DNA of 64,000 bases from the NCBI GenBank assembly GCA_019022495.1, contig JAFEKR010000002.1, positions 434,001 through 498,000 on the forward strand, written 5' to 3'. Position 1 is the stretch's first letter; each line of letters opens with the position of its first letter. This stretch comes from Epichloe hybrida. Lineage: Eukaryota; Ascomycota; Sordariomycetes; Hypocreales; Clavicipitaceae. Under the pieces are notes generated by a model. The model saw only the letters and a program-made list of their open reading frames with translations. It did no database searches and had not been told where the DNA came from. Made by a program: the position numbers and the translations under genes. This document shows, in pieces, positions 25,252 to 35,892 of this stretch.

Positions 25252-26519
25252 GCCTAGGCAAGCAGCAAATCCAAGACATAAAAGGCAGTCTGTTGCGGGA
25301 TTCATACCAATAGATCCTTAATGAAGTAGACTTCAATTATTTTCTTCACAATCTAAAGAGCCGCATATTCTGGATTAAGGGCGATTCTAGCAAGGAAAGG
25401 ACACTGCTTTTATGCGGTATAATAAACATATTAGAGAGGGAACTTAAGCATAAGGCAGCTTACTTCTTCTACTAGGCAACAGAGAGTCGACCTAGCAATG
25501 CAGCGGCCATCCTACGCGGCGCCATGTACTTGCTCATCCTACAGCAACAATCTTTGATTAGGCACATGCGGGCAGAATATAAATAATCGAGCAGGCGGGA
25601 AATAATCCAAAAGCGTTAACATCAGGTGTCCTTAACTAGGATACTTAGGAACTTGCACAGCACGGCCCTTATCATTGATGCTCTAGATAAGTGCACCACG
25701 TCTCGACGCGAGCTTCTCGACCTAATGCTTGAACTAGCTTCTAATTCGCCATGTCGCGTTAAGTGAATTGTATCTAGTGGAAACTGGCTAGAAATTGAGA
25801 ATTGACCGTCCCCCGCAGAGAAGACCAGGCTTCATCTCGAGCTGAATCAAGAGTCAGTGACTAAAGTCATTGAAACGTACATCGAATATAAAGTAAACTA
25901 GCTCGCTAAGAACAAAAAGTACGACGAAGCTGCACGCTCTACTATTTAGAAACACCTGATGTCAAACGCACAAGGTACCTTCTTATAGGTGGCCTTGGTT
26001 TACTAAGAGCTCTGAAAGCCCAAGGTATCGTATCCTAACATCATATTTTCTTTTCCCAAGTTAAAAGCGCTGCCGCCAGGACTAAATGCTCTCTATAACA
26101 AAAAAAAAATTTGGGCAAATTAACGCCTTTGAGAATACAGATCATGGCCGCGAACTCCTAGCTATCACGTCCGTTGTGTTTTGGCCTATTACTCCGTATA
26201 AGTATATATTCTCACGAAATCATCTAACAACCATTAACAACGTGACCTAGGTTTTGCCGCTCTTTCGTGACTCTTCGCGGAGGAACTATTAAATTTTGTC
26301 ACATAGCGCTGCGCAACAGCATCGGAGCCTCTTCGAAATGTCCATAGAGGCAATGTCCCGCCTCTTTTTACGTCATCTCTGTTATCATTATAATCCGGGA
26401 ATTTCTATCAAACAAGTTTCAACGCCTAACCCCAATCCGTTAGCCCGAATTCGCGACTCATGCGTCTCCTGGGCTAACCATCTTGACAAGTCGTGCGTCA
26501 ACGGGAGTGATGCTTGAGG
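25252..26519 (+). pseudogene. NACHT-domain NLR (STAND) gene, inactivated by RIP-type stops
   Basis: One forward frame from about 25252 to 26035 reads as a fungal NACHT NLR. It shows IKGSLLRDSYQ*ILN, then FWIKGDSSKERTLLLCGI (Walker A region, normally GDPGKGKT), then YFFY*ATESRPSNAAAILRG, ALIIDALDKCTT (Walker B) at 25668, RVK*IVSSGNW and TFL*VALVY*EL. Stops replace Trp (TGG) or Gln (CAG/CAA), and one probable Arg (CGA), all explained by C-to-T or G-to-A. After a frame change near an A-run at 26100 the sequence continues with ELLAITSVVFWPIT. It ends with a long open stretch (26296-26519) matching the region after the winged helix, SLFEMSIEAMSRL to DSCVSWANHLD. C-terminal repeats are absent. Such proteins act in fungal non-self recognition and programmed cell death; this copy is dead. 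Confidence 0.85.
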
Positions 26520-26611
26520 CGATGGCAGGAATACATGTGTAGCCCGCACTACCCATGCTTTTATCAAGCTGAAGTTCTTAAATTAGCTAGAGTCTCTAAG
26601 ACTGCTGCGCG

Positions 26612-27037
26612 CTATTGGCTGGCCCACGGCAGCTGTGGCAGACGCACGACACTGAGCTCCGGATCCGACGACTTCTCCCCGTAAATGGCGTACGTGTCCG
26701 GGCGGGCAATGAGGTAATCGATCTGGGGCTTGCAGATGACGGCCTCGTAGTCGATGATGCTGCTCCACTTCACCTCGTCCAGGTAGTCGATGATGGACAC
26801 CAGGTTGCGCTCGAGCTCGTGCATGTTGGTGCCGAGGGCGAGCTTGGCGTCGAGCGTCGTCGGCTCGATGTGGTAATGATTCAGGCTCTTGACGTGGCGC
26901 TGATGCACGCTCCTGCGCGCGTACAGCTGCGCAAGGTGCGGGCCGAAGATCTTGTACCAGCTGAAGGTGTAGAAATCGACGCCCAGCGCCTTGACGTCGA
27001 CGGGCCGGTGAGGCGCCCAGGCAACTCCGTCTTCGTG
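26612..27037 (-). pseudogene. 5'-truncated class V aminotransferase (cysteine desulfurase-like)
   Basis: Minus-strand reading gives about 141 residues ending at a stop at 26612. The start resembles DGVAWAPHRPVDVKALGVDFYTFSWYKIFGPH, split here as DGVAWAPHRPVDVK and GVDFYTFSWYKIFGPHLAQ. The SWYK lysine is the PLP-binding residue of this fold-type I family. The N-terminal half with the substrate and cofactor pocket is missing upstream of about 27037, and the following bases are in no matching frame. The product could not work. It may be a relic of a gene that once neighboured the NRPS-like gene. High GC third positions indicate a formerly well-expressed gene untouched by RIP. Confidence 0.8.
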
Positions 27038-27772
27038 ATTAAGATTGGGTGGAAGTTGTCACGCTCACGGCGAGTGGCGCGTTGTCACTTGCGGGCGGCT
27101 TAAATATACTGCGTCGGTCCTTCAGCTCCGCGTATTACTTCGTGCCACCCAGAAAACAGAGAAGATCAACTCGGACAGACCGACACCATGCCGCGTATCC
27201 AATGATTCGCACTGCATCATGACCCCGCATGACGTGAAGTCATGTATACGGGTATTGGTGCTGACTGTATTGGGGTTCCAGTATCAGACAAGGCAGCAGT
27301 GAATTGGTCTGAAACCTTGACACGCAACATGGTCAGCATCTTTAACACGCCCCGGACCAACACGCCCCCCAACTTGCCCTCATGGCCTCGACACGCGGAG
27401 GAGCCGTCGTTGAGAGGCAGCCGAGGCAGCCGAGGCAGCTTCGTGCCAGATGAAACCATCCCAGATGCATCCCACTAGCATCTTTTCTGTTATTTCCTCT
27501 CCCGTAACATTACATCTGTAATGAATGTAATGTCATGTAATGTGTGATTATATACTAGCCCTGTGTAACTTCTACGCCCTTAGCCTAGCAACCCTCCTTG
27601 ATCCGCGCAGCAATTATCCTCGGCGGGAATAAATTGTACTTATAGTAGGGCAGGTCGATGCACTGCAAAGACAGCACTTGCGCCGGCCTAGAGAATCGCA
27701 TTGCTTTTCTTCCCGTCTCAGCTACCTTTTTCAGGTTCAGCTGTCTTGTCGTTGTTTGACGCGGACCTCACA
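27038..27772. other. Upstream region of the NRPS-like gene
   Basis: No gene seen. A cluster of short inverted words built on ACATTAC/GTAATGT lies at about 27505-27545 and could be a regulatory site. A 9-bp CAGCCGAGG microrepeat is at about 27417-27440. Confidence 0.5.
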
Positions 27773-30700
27773 ATGGACGCGAGATGCGAATGCACTTGCT
27801 CCCTGGTCTCCAGCACTGACTGCGAGTTCACGCCGTCAACGTTCATCTACCTGGCGTGGGCCATCGTCCTCGGGAAATATAGTGATTCAAAGAGGATCAC
27901 CATTGCCAGCTCGGTCATCCACCAACTTGCCGAAGGCACCGAGACCAACGGCTCGGACGAGCCTTCCCCGGGCACATTCCCCATCGATGTACACCTTGCG
28001 AGCGAAGACCTTGTACACAAGGCTTTGCGAGCCGTGCAGGAACAAACAACCCAGGCATTCTCATCTCAGAATGTGAGAGGTATTAGCTCTCCCGCCCAAC
28101 ACGCCTTCAGATTTCAGAGCCTCGTGGGTGGCCAGCACACAGAGTCGTCCAGCCTTGAGCTGCACTGTACGCCCGCCTCGCGCAGAGTCGACCTTGTCGC
28201 CGAGTTCAATCGTGGCGAGATTGGCGAGCGGACGGTTGGCAAGATTCTCAGACAAGTAGACTTCGTTGTGCAGCAAGCAATCGGAGCCAGTCCAAGCCAG
28301 ACAACAATCGGCGACATTGACATCCTCACCCCCGAAGACAGGGAGGAGCTGTGGTCCTGGAATGCCGAGGTGCCGGCAGCCGTAAGGCATTGCATCCACG
28401 ATGTTATCTGGAAACACGTGGCCGAGCGCCCAGCCGCAGCGGCCGTATGTGCTTGGGACGGAGAGCTGACGTACAGTGACTTGGACGTGCTTGCTACTCG
28501 CTTTGCTGGTCGACTAGCTGCGCGCGGACTCAAGCACGGCAGCATCGTGCCTCTCTGTTTCGAGAAGTCCATGTGGGCCACCGTTGCTGCGCTTGCCGTC
28601 CTGAAAGCTGGGGCAACGTTCGTCTTGCTTGACCCGCAGCAACCAATGCTGCGCTTGAAGGCCATCGTTGAACAAACAGGGGCGCAGTTCGTTGTGGCGT
28701 CAGAGGCCCAAAAGGATGTTAGTGGTCACTTGACAAATCATACGGTCAGCATCGTCGAGGAAGTCAGCCAGATCTCATACATGGCCGCACTCCAATCTCT
28801 GACACCGGTAGATCCATCAACAGCCGCCTACCTTGTGTTCACGTCTGGGAGTACTGGTTGTCCCAAGGGAATCCTCATCGAGCATGCCAGCTTCTGCTCT
28901 GCCATGCACCACCAACTTCACCACTTCGACGTGAGGCAGGACTCGCGGGTGTTTGACTTCGCGTCTTACAGCTTCGACATCTCGCTGCATAACATGCTGG
29001 CCACTCTCAGTGCCGGGGCCTGTCTTTGCGTCCCTTCCGATTCAGATCGTGTTGGGAATACAACGGGGGTAATGGCATCCATGCGTGCCACCGTTGTCAG
29101 TTTGACCACTTCCGTGGCTCGACTCGTAGAGCCCGCTCAAGTGCCGACCCTCCAAACGCTGATCCTCGCGGGAGAAGCCGTGTTCAGCAAAGACGTCAGC
29201 AAGTGGTGGGGTAGAGTGCGTGTGATAAACGCGTATGGACCCGCGGAATGCACGCCGATATCGATTATCAACAGCACAGCGACTGACGCATCCACGGCGG
29301 CGAGAATCGGGACAGGGAAGGGAAGCGTGACATGGGTCGTGGACCCTGAAGATCATAACAGGCTTCTGCCGCCAGGCGTAGTCGGCGAACTGCTTCTCGA
29401 AGGTCCCTGCCTGGCAAGGTGCTACCTCGAGAATGCCAAGAAGACATCAGAGGCGTTTATACAAGACGTACCCTGGTTGCACGCAGGAACGAGCACCCAA
29501 CCCGGGCGGCGTGGCAGACTCTACAAGACCGGCGACTTGGTGTGTTACCACGAGGACGGGAGCCTCACCTATATGGGCCGGAAAGATACGCAGATCAAGA
29601 TCCACGGCCAGCGAGTAGAGATTGGAGAAGTAGAGCATCACATTCGACAGCTGCTGCCTGATAACCTCGACCTGCAAGTCGCCGTCGATCTCGCTACTCC
29701 CCAGAATAGAAACGCCGCGACACTGGTAGTCTTTGCCAGCTTCGGTGGCCTGACGAAGCGAGAACACACCGGTGACGACGCCCAATCCCGCCGAGTTGCA
29801 TCTGCATTGATCCAGGTGGCGGAGCAGTTGCGAGAAATCCTCCCATCTCACATGGTTCCAACGTCGTACAAGCTGCTGGATGAGCTACCCCTGACGGCGA
29901 CAGCAAAGATTGACAGGCGAGCTCTGAGAGCCCTGGGCAACACTATCTCGGGGGAACACCTGACAAGTCTCCACATGGAGCCGGAATGCAAGAGACTAGA
30001 GATCAGCACGAAGGCCGAAGAGCATCTAAGGACGCTGTGGTCAAACGTTCTCGGGATCGAGCCTTCTGCCATAAATGCAGACAAGACCTTCTACCAACTT
30101 GGCGGCAACTCCGTCCAAGCCATCCGTCTGGTTGGAGCTGCACGAGAAGTCGGCATGGCTCTAGAGGTTGCGGATGTTTACAAACACCCACGCTTGACTG
30201 ACCTTGCCAAGCGGCTGAAGGCGTCCGACGGGGGGTGGTCGGGGCACGCAGCAAATCGGCTCTGTGGAAACGGGGTCGTCGATCAGAGCATGGAGGCGAT
30301 GCTGCAAGAATTGCGTCAGCTCATTTGCCAAATCCCCCCGTCCGCCCATCGGGAAGAAAATATGCCGCAGCGACCAAAATCAATCCTGCTTACTGGTTCG
30401 ACGGGCACTGTCGGCACGTATCTGTTGCACTCACTCCTGGCCCGGCCTTCTGTGTCCCATGTGTATTGCTTGAACCGCAGGGCCGATGGGTTTGCCCGTC
30501 ACGAGAAAACGGCCAAGGCCGCCGGCTTCGACTTGACGGCTTATGCTCATAAAGTCACATTCCTCCGAGGAACGCTTGACCAACCCAGATTTGGAATCAA
30601 AGACGAGCATGTGTGGGGGACGATCCAAGCCGACCTTGACGTCGTACTTCACGTGGCCTGGCCCGTGAACTACAATCTGGCGTTGTCCGAATTCCGTTCA

Positions 30701-31639
30701 CCCCTCCAGGGCCTGATCAACCTCTTCGAGTTTGCGGCCGGACATCTAGCGGGGACTGAGATCATCTACATCTCCTCGATCAGCGCCGTCGGTCACAAAC
30801 TGTTCGAGGACTCTCCGGTACCTGAAGATCTGCTCACAATCCGGGAAGATTTCTTCGGAAGTGGTTACGGTAAGAGCAAATACGTTGCCGAGCATCTTTG
30901 CGAGGAGGGTGCCCGCCAGCTGGGCCTGCCAATTACATGTGTTCGGATGGGCCAGGTGGCAGGGCCAATAGAGAAACCTGGTCTCTGGAACCCTACAGAG
31001 TGGTTTCCCAGTCTCATGCTCAGTTCGATGTATATGAGCTCCCTTCCTGACAGTCTCGGTACCAACGCCAACTCACTTCAATGGATACCTGTTGACGTCG
31101 TCTCAGAATTCGTCGTAGAGTTGGTCGAAAAGGAGCTCAACCATGTGCCGGGTCACGCATCCATCCTCAATTTGCTCAACAGTCAGCCCGCTAGCTGGAC
31201 GTCCATGTTACCGGCGGTCGCTCAATCAATGCAAAACGTGCTTGACACACCAGTTGAGGTCGTTCCCGCCAGAGTGTGGTTGGGGCGTATAGAGCAGGCC
31301 TTGCAAAGAGCGATAAGCAACAGAGACACGAGCATAGTGTCGTTGATCGACGCGCTTCCGGCTGTGAAACTTCTGGACTCATTTCGCTCGACTTTTTCGG
31401 AAACAAGGGCCCAGAAATGGGAAGTCAAAAAGGTCCTCGCGACCGAATGCATGAGGGTTTTGCCGGCAGTGCAAAGCTCATGGCTGAATGAATGGATAGT
31501 TGAATGGGGAAAGTATCGGCGACGTGCCAGCGAAGCGACTCTAGTCACGTGTCACAGGCTTAATGTCGGAAGACGCTCACCAGAATTATCCAAGGCTCTG
31601 CCTGATGTTATTCATAGACCTGAAAGTATTACACACTAG
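27773..31639 (+). CDS. NRPS-like enzyme, partial C domain plus A-T-R (thioester reductase)
   Basis: Intronless, about 1288 residues from ATG 27773 (CACAATGG). Residues 1-200 resemble only the C-terminal half of a condensation domain (TPSTFIYLAWAIVLGKYS); the HHxxxDG half is absent. The adenylation domain follows: FTSGSTGCPKG near residue 356, FDIS with the amino-acid-anchoring Asp, NAYGPAECTP near 485, YKTGDLV near 583 and GRKDTQIKIHGQRVE near 602. The carrier motif LGGNSVQAIRL (attachment Ser) is near 775. The C-terminal reductase has the NADP-binding GSTGTVGTYLL near 874 and YGKSKYVAE (Tyr/Lys pair) near 1030. The expected reaction is activation of an amino or aryl acid, tethering on phosphopantetheine, and reductive release as aldehyde or alcohol. 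The product is unknown. All core motifs look intact. Confidence 0.93.
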   Translation: MDARCECTCSLVSSTDCEFTPSTFIYLAWAIVLGKYSDSKRITIASSVIHQLAEGTETNGSDEPSPGTFPIDVHLASEDLVHKALRAVQEQTTQAFSSQNVRGISSPAQHAFRFQSLVGGQHTESSSLELHCTPASRRVDLVAEFNRGEIGERTVGKILRQVDFVVQQAIGASPSQTTIGDIDILTPEDREELWSWNAEVPAAVRHCIHDVIWKHVAERPAAAAVCAWDGELTYSDLDVLATRFAGRLAARGLKHGSIVPLCFEKSMWATVAALAVLKAGATFVLLDPQQPMLRLKAIVEQTGAQFVVASEAQKDVSGHLTNHTVSIVEEVSQISYMAALQSLTPVDPSTAAYLVFTSGSTGCPKGILIEHASFCSAMHHQLHHFDVRQDSRVFDFASYSFDISLHNMLATLSAGACLCVPSDSDRVGNTTGVMASMRATVVSLTTSVARLVEPAQVPTLQTLILAGEAVFSKDVSKWWGRVRVINAYGPAECTPISIINSTATDASTAARIGTGKGSVTWVVDPEDHNRLLPPGVVGELLLEGPCLARCYLENAKKTSEAFIQDVPWLHAGTSTQPGRRGRLYKTGDLVCYHEDGSLTYMGRKDTQIKIHGQRVEIGEVEHHIRQLLPDNLDLQVAVDLATPQNRNAATLVVFASFGGLTKREHTGDDAQSRRVASALIQVAEQLREILPSHMVPTSYKLLDELPLTATAKIDRRALRALGNTISGEHLTSLHMEPECKRLEISTKAEEHLRTLWSNVLGIEPSAINADKTFYQLGGNSVQAIRLVGAAREVGMALEVADVYKHPRLTDLAKRLKASDGGWSGHAANRLCGNGVVDQSMEAMLQELRQLICQIPPSAHREENMPQRPKSILLTGSTGTVGTYLLHSLLARPSVSHVYCLNRRADGFARHEKTAKAAGFDLTAYAHKVTFLRGTLDQPRFGIKDEHVWGTIQADLDVVLHVAWPVNYNLALSEFRSPLQGLINLFEFAAGHLAGTEIIYISSISAVGHKLFEDSPVPEDLLTIREDFFGSGYGKSKYVAEHLCEEGARQLGLPITCVRMGQVAGPIEKPGLWNPTEWFPSLMLSSMYMSSLPDSLGTNANSLQWIPVDVVSEFVVELVEKELNHVPGHASILNLLNSQPASWTSMLPAVAQSMQNVLDTPVEVVPARVWLGRIEQALQRAISNRDTSIVSLIDALPAVKLLDSFRSTFSETRAQKWEVKKVLATECMRVLPAVQSSWLNEWIVEWGKYRRRASEATLVTCHRLNVGRRSPELSKALPDVIHRPESITH

Positions 31640-31925
31640 ATTGATGGCTATATCCTAGCTAATTGGAATCAAAATGTTCTCGCATGGCTTATATATTTGT
31701 TTACAATAAAATGGCTTCTTCTTCATGAGCCTGCAGGGCACTTCTGTCCTGGTAGGTTGTACCCCGGATTATCATTAGTCCGCCGCTTTGTCCTCCGTGG
31801 AACTTTTCTATTTAAACCCTAACCAGTTTTTTTCCTTGTTTCACTTCGCCTCCTACGTCTACGAAACCCGCCGCAGCTGAAATGCAAGTCAGATTTGCGC
31901 CGTGGAGCGCCAATTAAGTCTGCAG
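31640..31925. other. 3' flank of NRPS-like gene
   Basis: Stop-rich sequence without a recognised gene. A possible short exon precedes the intron-like segment at 31926. Confidence 0.4.
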
Positions 31926-32576
31926 GTACGATTTCATGAGTTTCCTCGACGTGTTCCCCCTTCCAATGATGATTCATATCATTTACATATTCTTTGAAAA
32001 TGGTGATACACAATCCCGAAGTTACACTGAGCACTGGGTTAAACAACGCGATATTACAAGGACGTCTTTCTACTGACAATTGCTGACCCGTCGCAGACTC
32101 TCTACGCCACGATGCCCGAAGGGATCCGAAGGGATGACCGATGGCGAACAGAGGTACGTACGTGGCATCAAGCTTTTTACCACTCCCCCGCTTCCAAGTG
32201 ATGTATATTATTGCATTTATATAAACCCGAACTATACTGTGGGATTAAGTTTCAGCCTTGCGTCTGATGGTTTCTTCACAAATCTGCCTCGATTCAACGA
32301 ACTTGTCCGACGACTTGCTTGCTAACAATGAACCCAGTGATAGGGAACAGCGAGATACAATCCCCTTGCTCCTAGAAGAGAGGCCTTCGAATAGAGGTAC
32401 GTACGTGGCATCAAGTTTCTTGCTGTTTCCTTCCCTCCCACGTGATGTATATCATTGCAATCATATAAACCCGAACTACACTGTGGGATTAAGTTTCAGC
32501 CTTGCGTCTGATGGTCTTGTTCAAAATGCGTTCAATCAACGGACTTATTCGACGGCCCGCTTGCTAACGAACGCAG
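31926..32576 (+). pseudogene. Decayed multi-exon stretch with tandemly duplicated introns
   Basis: Three intron-like segments follow one another: 31926-32096, 32154-32337 and 32397-32576. Each starts GTACG, has CTGAC or CTAAC near the end and finishes in CAG. The second and third are clear paralogues, sharing GTACGTACGTGGCATCAAG at the start and long internal blocks including ACTGTGGGATTAAGTTTCAG. The exon starts that follow them also match (TGATAxGGAAxAGCxAGATACA). The repeat unit is about 240 bp. The exons between are only 57 and 59 bp and do not give an open product I recognise. It could be an internal tandem duplication in a gene, now decayed, or an unusual non-coding transcript. Confidence 0.5.
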
Positions 32577-33462
32577 TGATACGGAAAAGCAAGATACACT
32601 CGATGATTCGGTGTTTCAAACCCATGGCCAGATGCACAAGGAGCTCTTGTCCCTGCCCAGCGGAGTGAGGATGAAGCGCCCATCTATGATGGGTTTCGCC
32701 CTCATAGGGGTCGGACTCGATTCATCCATCTGCCGCCGGACGCGCTGTTGATGCCAATTGCGCACGCGCTTCACCCACATTTCGTCGAATGCGAAATTTC
32801 GCCAGGCCATTGTCAATGAACCGACAAAGGTGTGCGCGGGTCCAAAAGCGTTCAGCGGAGCAGGAGAACTACGCGACCCTGCGTGGCGTATCGGGAGAAA
32901 TACGCGCACTGTCGTTCAACGAATCAGACGAAACCGTAAAGCATGTCGTGCAATGGCGGTTGTGCAGCAAATTTTTCAAAGATCGGTAACAGCCAGCGAC
33001 ATGACAATAGCATCATGGATCCCGACAATTGTTCATGCTTCGAGCCTGGCGGGCGGCAGGCGGGCAGGCCACTGTTCTGTCCAGCCTCGGCACGACCAAG
33101 ACTTTGACTTGGTTATGAAGAGCATCGAGGCCAAGATGCTGATTTGGTGTTGGGAAGTGCACTCTTTTCCCCCCCCATCTATTGGGGACACTAGTTCGTA
33201 TTGTTGCAGAATATCACCGAAATGCGAATTCTGCTCTGCAAGTGTCTCTTGAGGATGAAACAGCAGCACTGATGAGTGAGACGCGCTTAGAATTAGTCTT
33301 TGATCAGCACCGACTCCCGCGACTAATGCATTTTTTAAAGCTATGCCTTGTCAATCTGCAAACTAGGTATAATACGAGTGCGAAACATATCAAGTTAATC
33401 ACACACAGTTGCTTGGAAGTGACTTGTTTGTATACGGTCTATCCTAGACCTCTGCTTGCTGT
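32577..33462. other. Unassigned, possibly decayed coding DNA
   Basis: Short open pieces exist on the plus strand. One at about 32655-32810 reads DEAPIYDGFRPHRG and then FIHLPPDALLMPIAHAL. Another at 32789-32989 ends KFFKDR. They are in different frames and match no family I know. I leave them unnamed. Confidence 0.4.
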
Positions 33463-35892
33463 CTAATCCTTCTTCTCGTCGCTCTGCATCTTCTTCCACT
33501 GCCTAGCCAAGTTGATCAAGGCTAGGCCCGCCGCGGCGCTGCTTCCATCCTCCACCTGCTTCGTCCAGAAGCTATCCGAGCCCGAAATAAGTACCGACTT
33601 GCGACGCTCTCTTTCCGCGCGTGACAGATTCACACCAGCCTGCTTGTTATGCTCAATCTGTTCCAAATACTGTAGTCGCCGTGCATATCTCTCGCTGCGC
33701 TCTTTCCGAACCTGTTCAGATCCGTATTGCTCAAAGATCCACTTTGCCAATGATTGTAGGACTAACAGCGAGTGTGTTCGCTGATGAATATGGTCATGGG
33801 TAGGGTAGTCCAACTGCCGCCCCCAATACTATTTGCACCAAAGAGGTGGACTATGGCGGCCGTGGTGATGCTCCCGAGTAGAGTGAGTGTTTCGAGCGCG
33901 GTGACCCACGGTCCGATGCCGTCGGATCGGGTAGGCGCAGGTCTTTGATGCTCGATGCAGATCCTGGCAAAGTCGGAGCGGAGCTCTATCCAGTTGTTGA
34001 CGAGAAATCCCATGGATATCAAAGGCCAGACGGGCGAGAACAAGGCGAGATAGCCGAATTGAAGCACAATCTCGGCGATGTCGTCTTGAACGTTGTACGT
34101 GGACCGTGTCGATTGGTTGCGGACTCTCTTTAAGAAATCCGCCTCCACTGGGTCATCGGATGTGAGCATGAGAAGCATGGTATCTTTTGTGTAGGCTCGG
34201 CGATAGTCGCGATACCACTCGTTTAGCTTGTACTTGATCAGGGGAAGGATGTTCTCTTCGAAGAAGTCGGAAAGTTGTCCTGTTACCGTGAGGGCAATGA
34301 CCTCGTTGCGCAGCCGGTCTGAATCGGGCCGGAAGGGCCTCAGGGCGAGATTGCTTGTGAACTTGGGAAAGAGGCGTCCCAGAAGTTGCTTCACGTGAGG
34401 GATAATGTCATCTCCAAATGGAACGTAGACAAATGCCGTTAATAGGATCGGGAGATAATTGGTGATGATGCTGAGAACAAAGAGTTTTTGTGTCAAAGAC
34501 ATTTCATGATGGTCCGCCGTCCGGTGGTTTTCATACTCGGTCAAGGCGGCAGCGATTCCTTCCAGAGCAGAGGAGATTCGTGGAATGGCGACGGCTAGCA
34601 GCACGGTTGGCACATATTCCTGGATGTCGGTCAGTTTGGTCAAGATTTTAGAATAGGTTTTATTGAGGGTCGCATGGTTACCAAGACGAATCTGTGAGGA
34701 CCTTCATACGTCTCACAGATTAAGACCTCAACCACGAAAACCGAACAAATCATTAGGCCCAGTGCAAGGGCAGACAATAAAATGAAGGGAACCTGAAGTA
34801 GCTGACGTGAGATCTGCTTCCATTTGGGAAAGTAGTGCTTGATGCGACCATTCTCATCTGCAATGATGTTTTCGTACTTGAAGCTCGGCCTGTTCACTTT
34901 GACCTTGTTGACGCCTCTCACTGTCCAGCGGATACTGAGGTCTACCTCCTTGATCTTCCAGTACTCCAGAAAGACGGTGCACCACACGCTCGTCAGGATG
35001 GCGTAAGCTAGAGAGTACTTTGAATGAAATTGCCAAGCAATGAGGCCAGTGATGGCAGGGAAGATCATGAACATGAGGTATGTCTGGATAAAGGCAAAGT
35101 AAAAGGCGACTTTTGAGCCATGAAGGTCGCGTATCCTGTCAAAGTCCTCGACAGTCAACATGATGCGCCTGCTCAAATGTCGCAAAATGGACTGGTTTTC
35201 GGGCTCATTATGAAGAGGAAACATGGACTTGACATGTTCCCAGTCCCCGACTTGGGGTGTGATGCCAGCACCGCCGAGGTCTTTCGGCCAGAGAATCAGA
35301 TGATACAAGGCAAGCAAGTCTTCTGCCTCAAAAAGGCCCCTTACGACGGTGTCTTTGTCGCCCCCGGGGTGCGATTGCCTGATGGCGTACAGCCAATCCT
35401 TGACTCTGCACTGGAGTCAGCGAATAAGCACCTGGGTTGCAAACAATCTCGTGTCGACGCAAGTTGGGCCGTACCTTTGCTTGTACACGGCATTGCCCAG
35501 CAACTGCTCAGATGCCTTGACAAAAACCAGGATGGTCTGTTCATAGCCTGGACGGACCTCGGTGTGCAGACCTGCTGCTTCGAGATTATCCAGCAGGTGG
35601 TTGAACTCCCTGGTTGCCACATCATCATCTTGGTCTGGTCAGCTTGCCCTCTCTGATGACATGCTCGGCGTGTCGTATCATACATACCCACGCCAGCAAA
35701 GTCTTATACCACGACGTACTTGTCGTTATGTGTCTGCTCATCTTTGGCCAGCGGCGACAAATTCTGCCCTGTCTCCGTCTGCTTCACAGGGGACGCCGCC
35801 TCGTGGGTCGGAGATGGCGGAGCCAGGTGATTGTCCACGGGCAAGGACAAAGATGGGCGGTGGCAATCATCGGCGGCGTCGGGAGCCATCAT
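33463..35892 (-). pseudogene. ist2: Anoctamin/TMEM16 protein (Ist2-like) with one nonsense codon and one frameshift
   Basis: Four exons by splice signals: 35892-35688, 35628-35475, 35405-34682 and 34619-33463 (introns of 59, 69 and 62 bp). Joined, and allowing one missing base, they give about 746 residues. The N-terminal domain reads LLDNLEAAGLHTEVRPG, QTILVFVKA and VKDWLYAIRQ. The membrane part includes FYFAFIQTYLMFMIFPAITG, PTVLLAVAIP, FVYVPFGDDI and YLALFSPVWPL. A charged tail RKERSERYARRLQYLEQIEHN follows. The family are lipid scramblases or channels; Ist2 tethers cortical ER to the plasma membrane. Lesions: TAA at 35706-35704 replaces an expected Tyr (YVVV*DFAG). Near 33773 the frame shifts within ISEHTR/LLVLQSL, as if CGCCTG lost a C. 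Either a recent pseudogene or sequence error. Confidence 0.82.

Noticed and set aside
26615..27103. 162-residue plus-strand open frame
   Set aside because: Antisense of the aminotransferase relic, whose minus-strand reading has conserved motifs (SWYK) and proper third-base GC bias.
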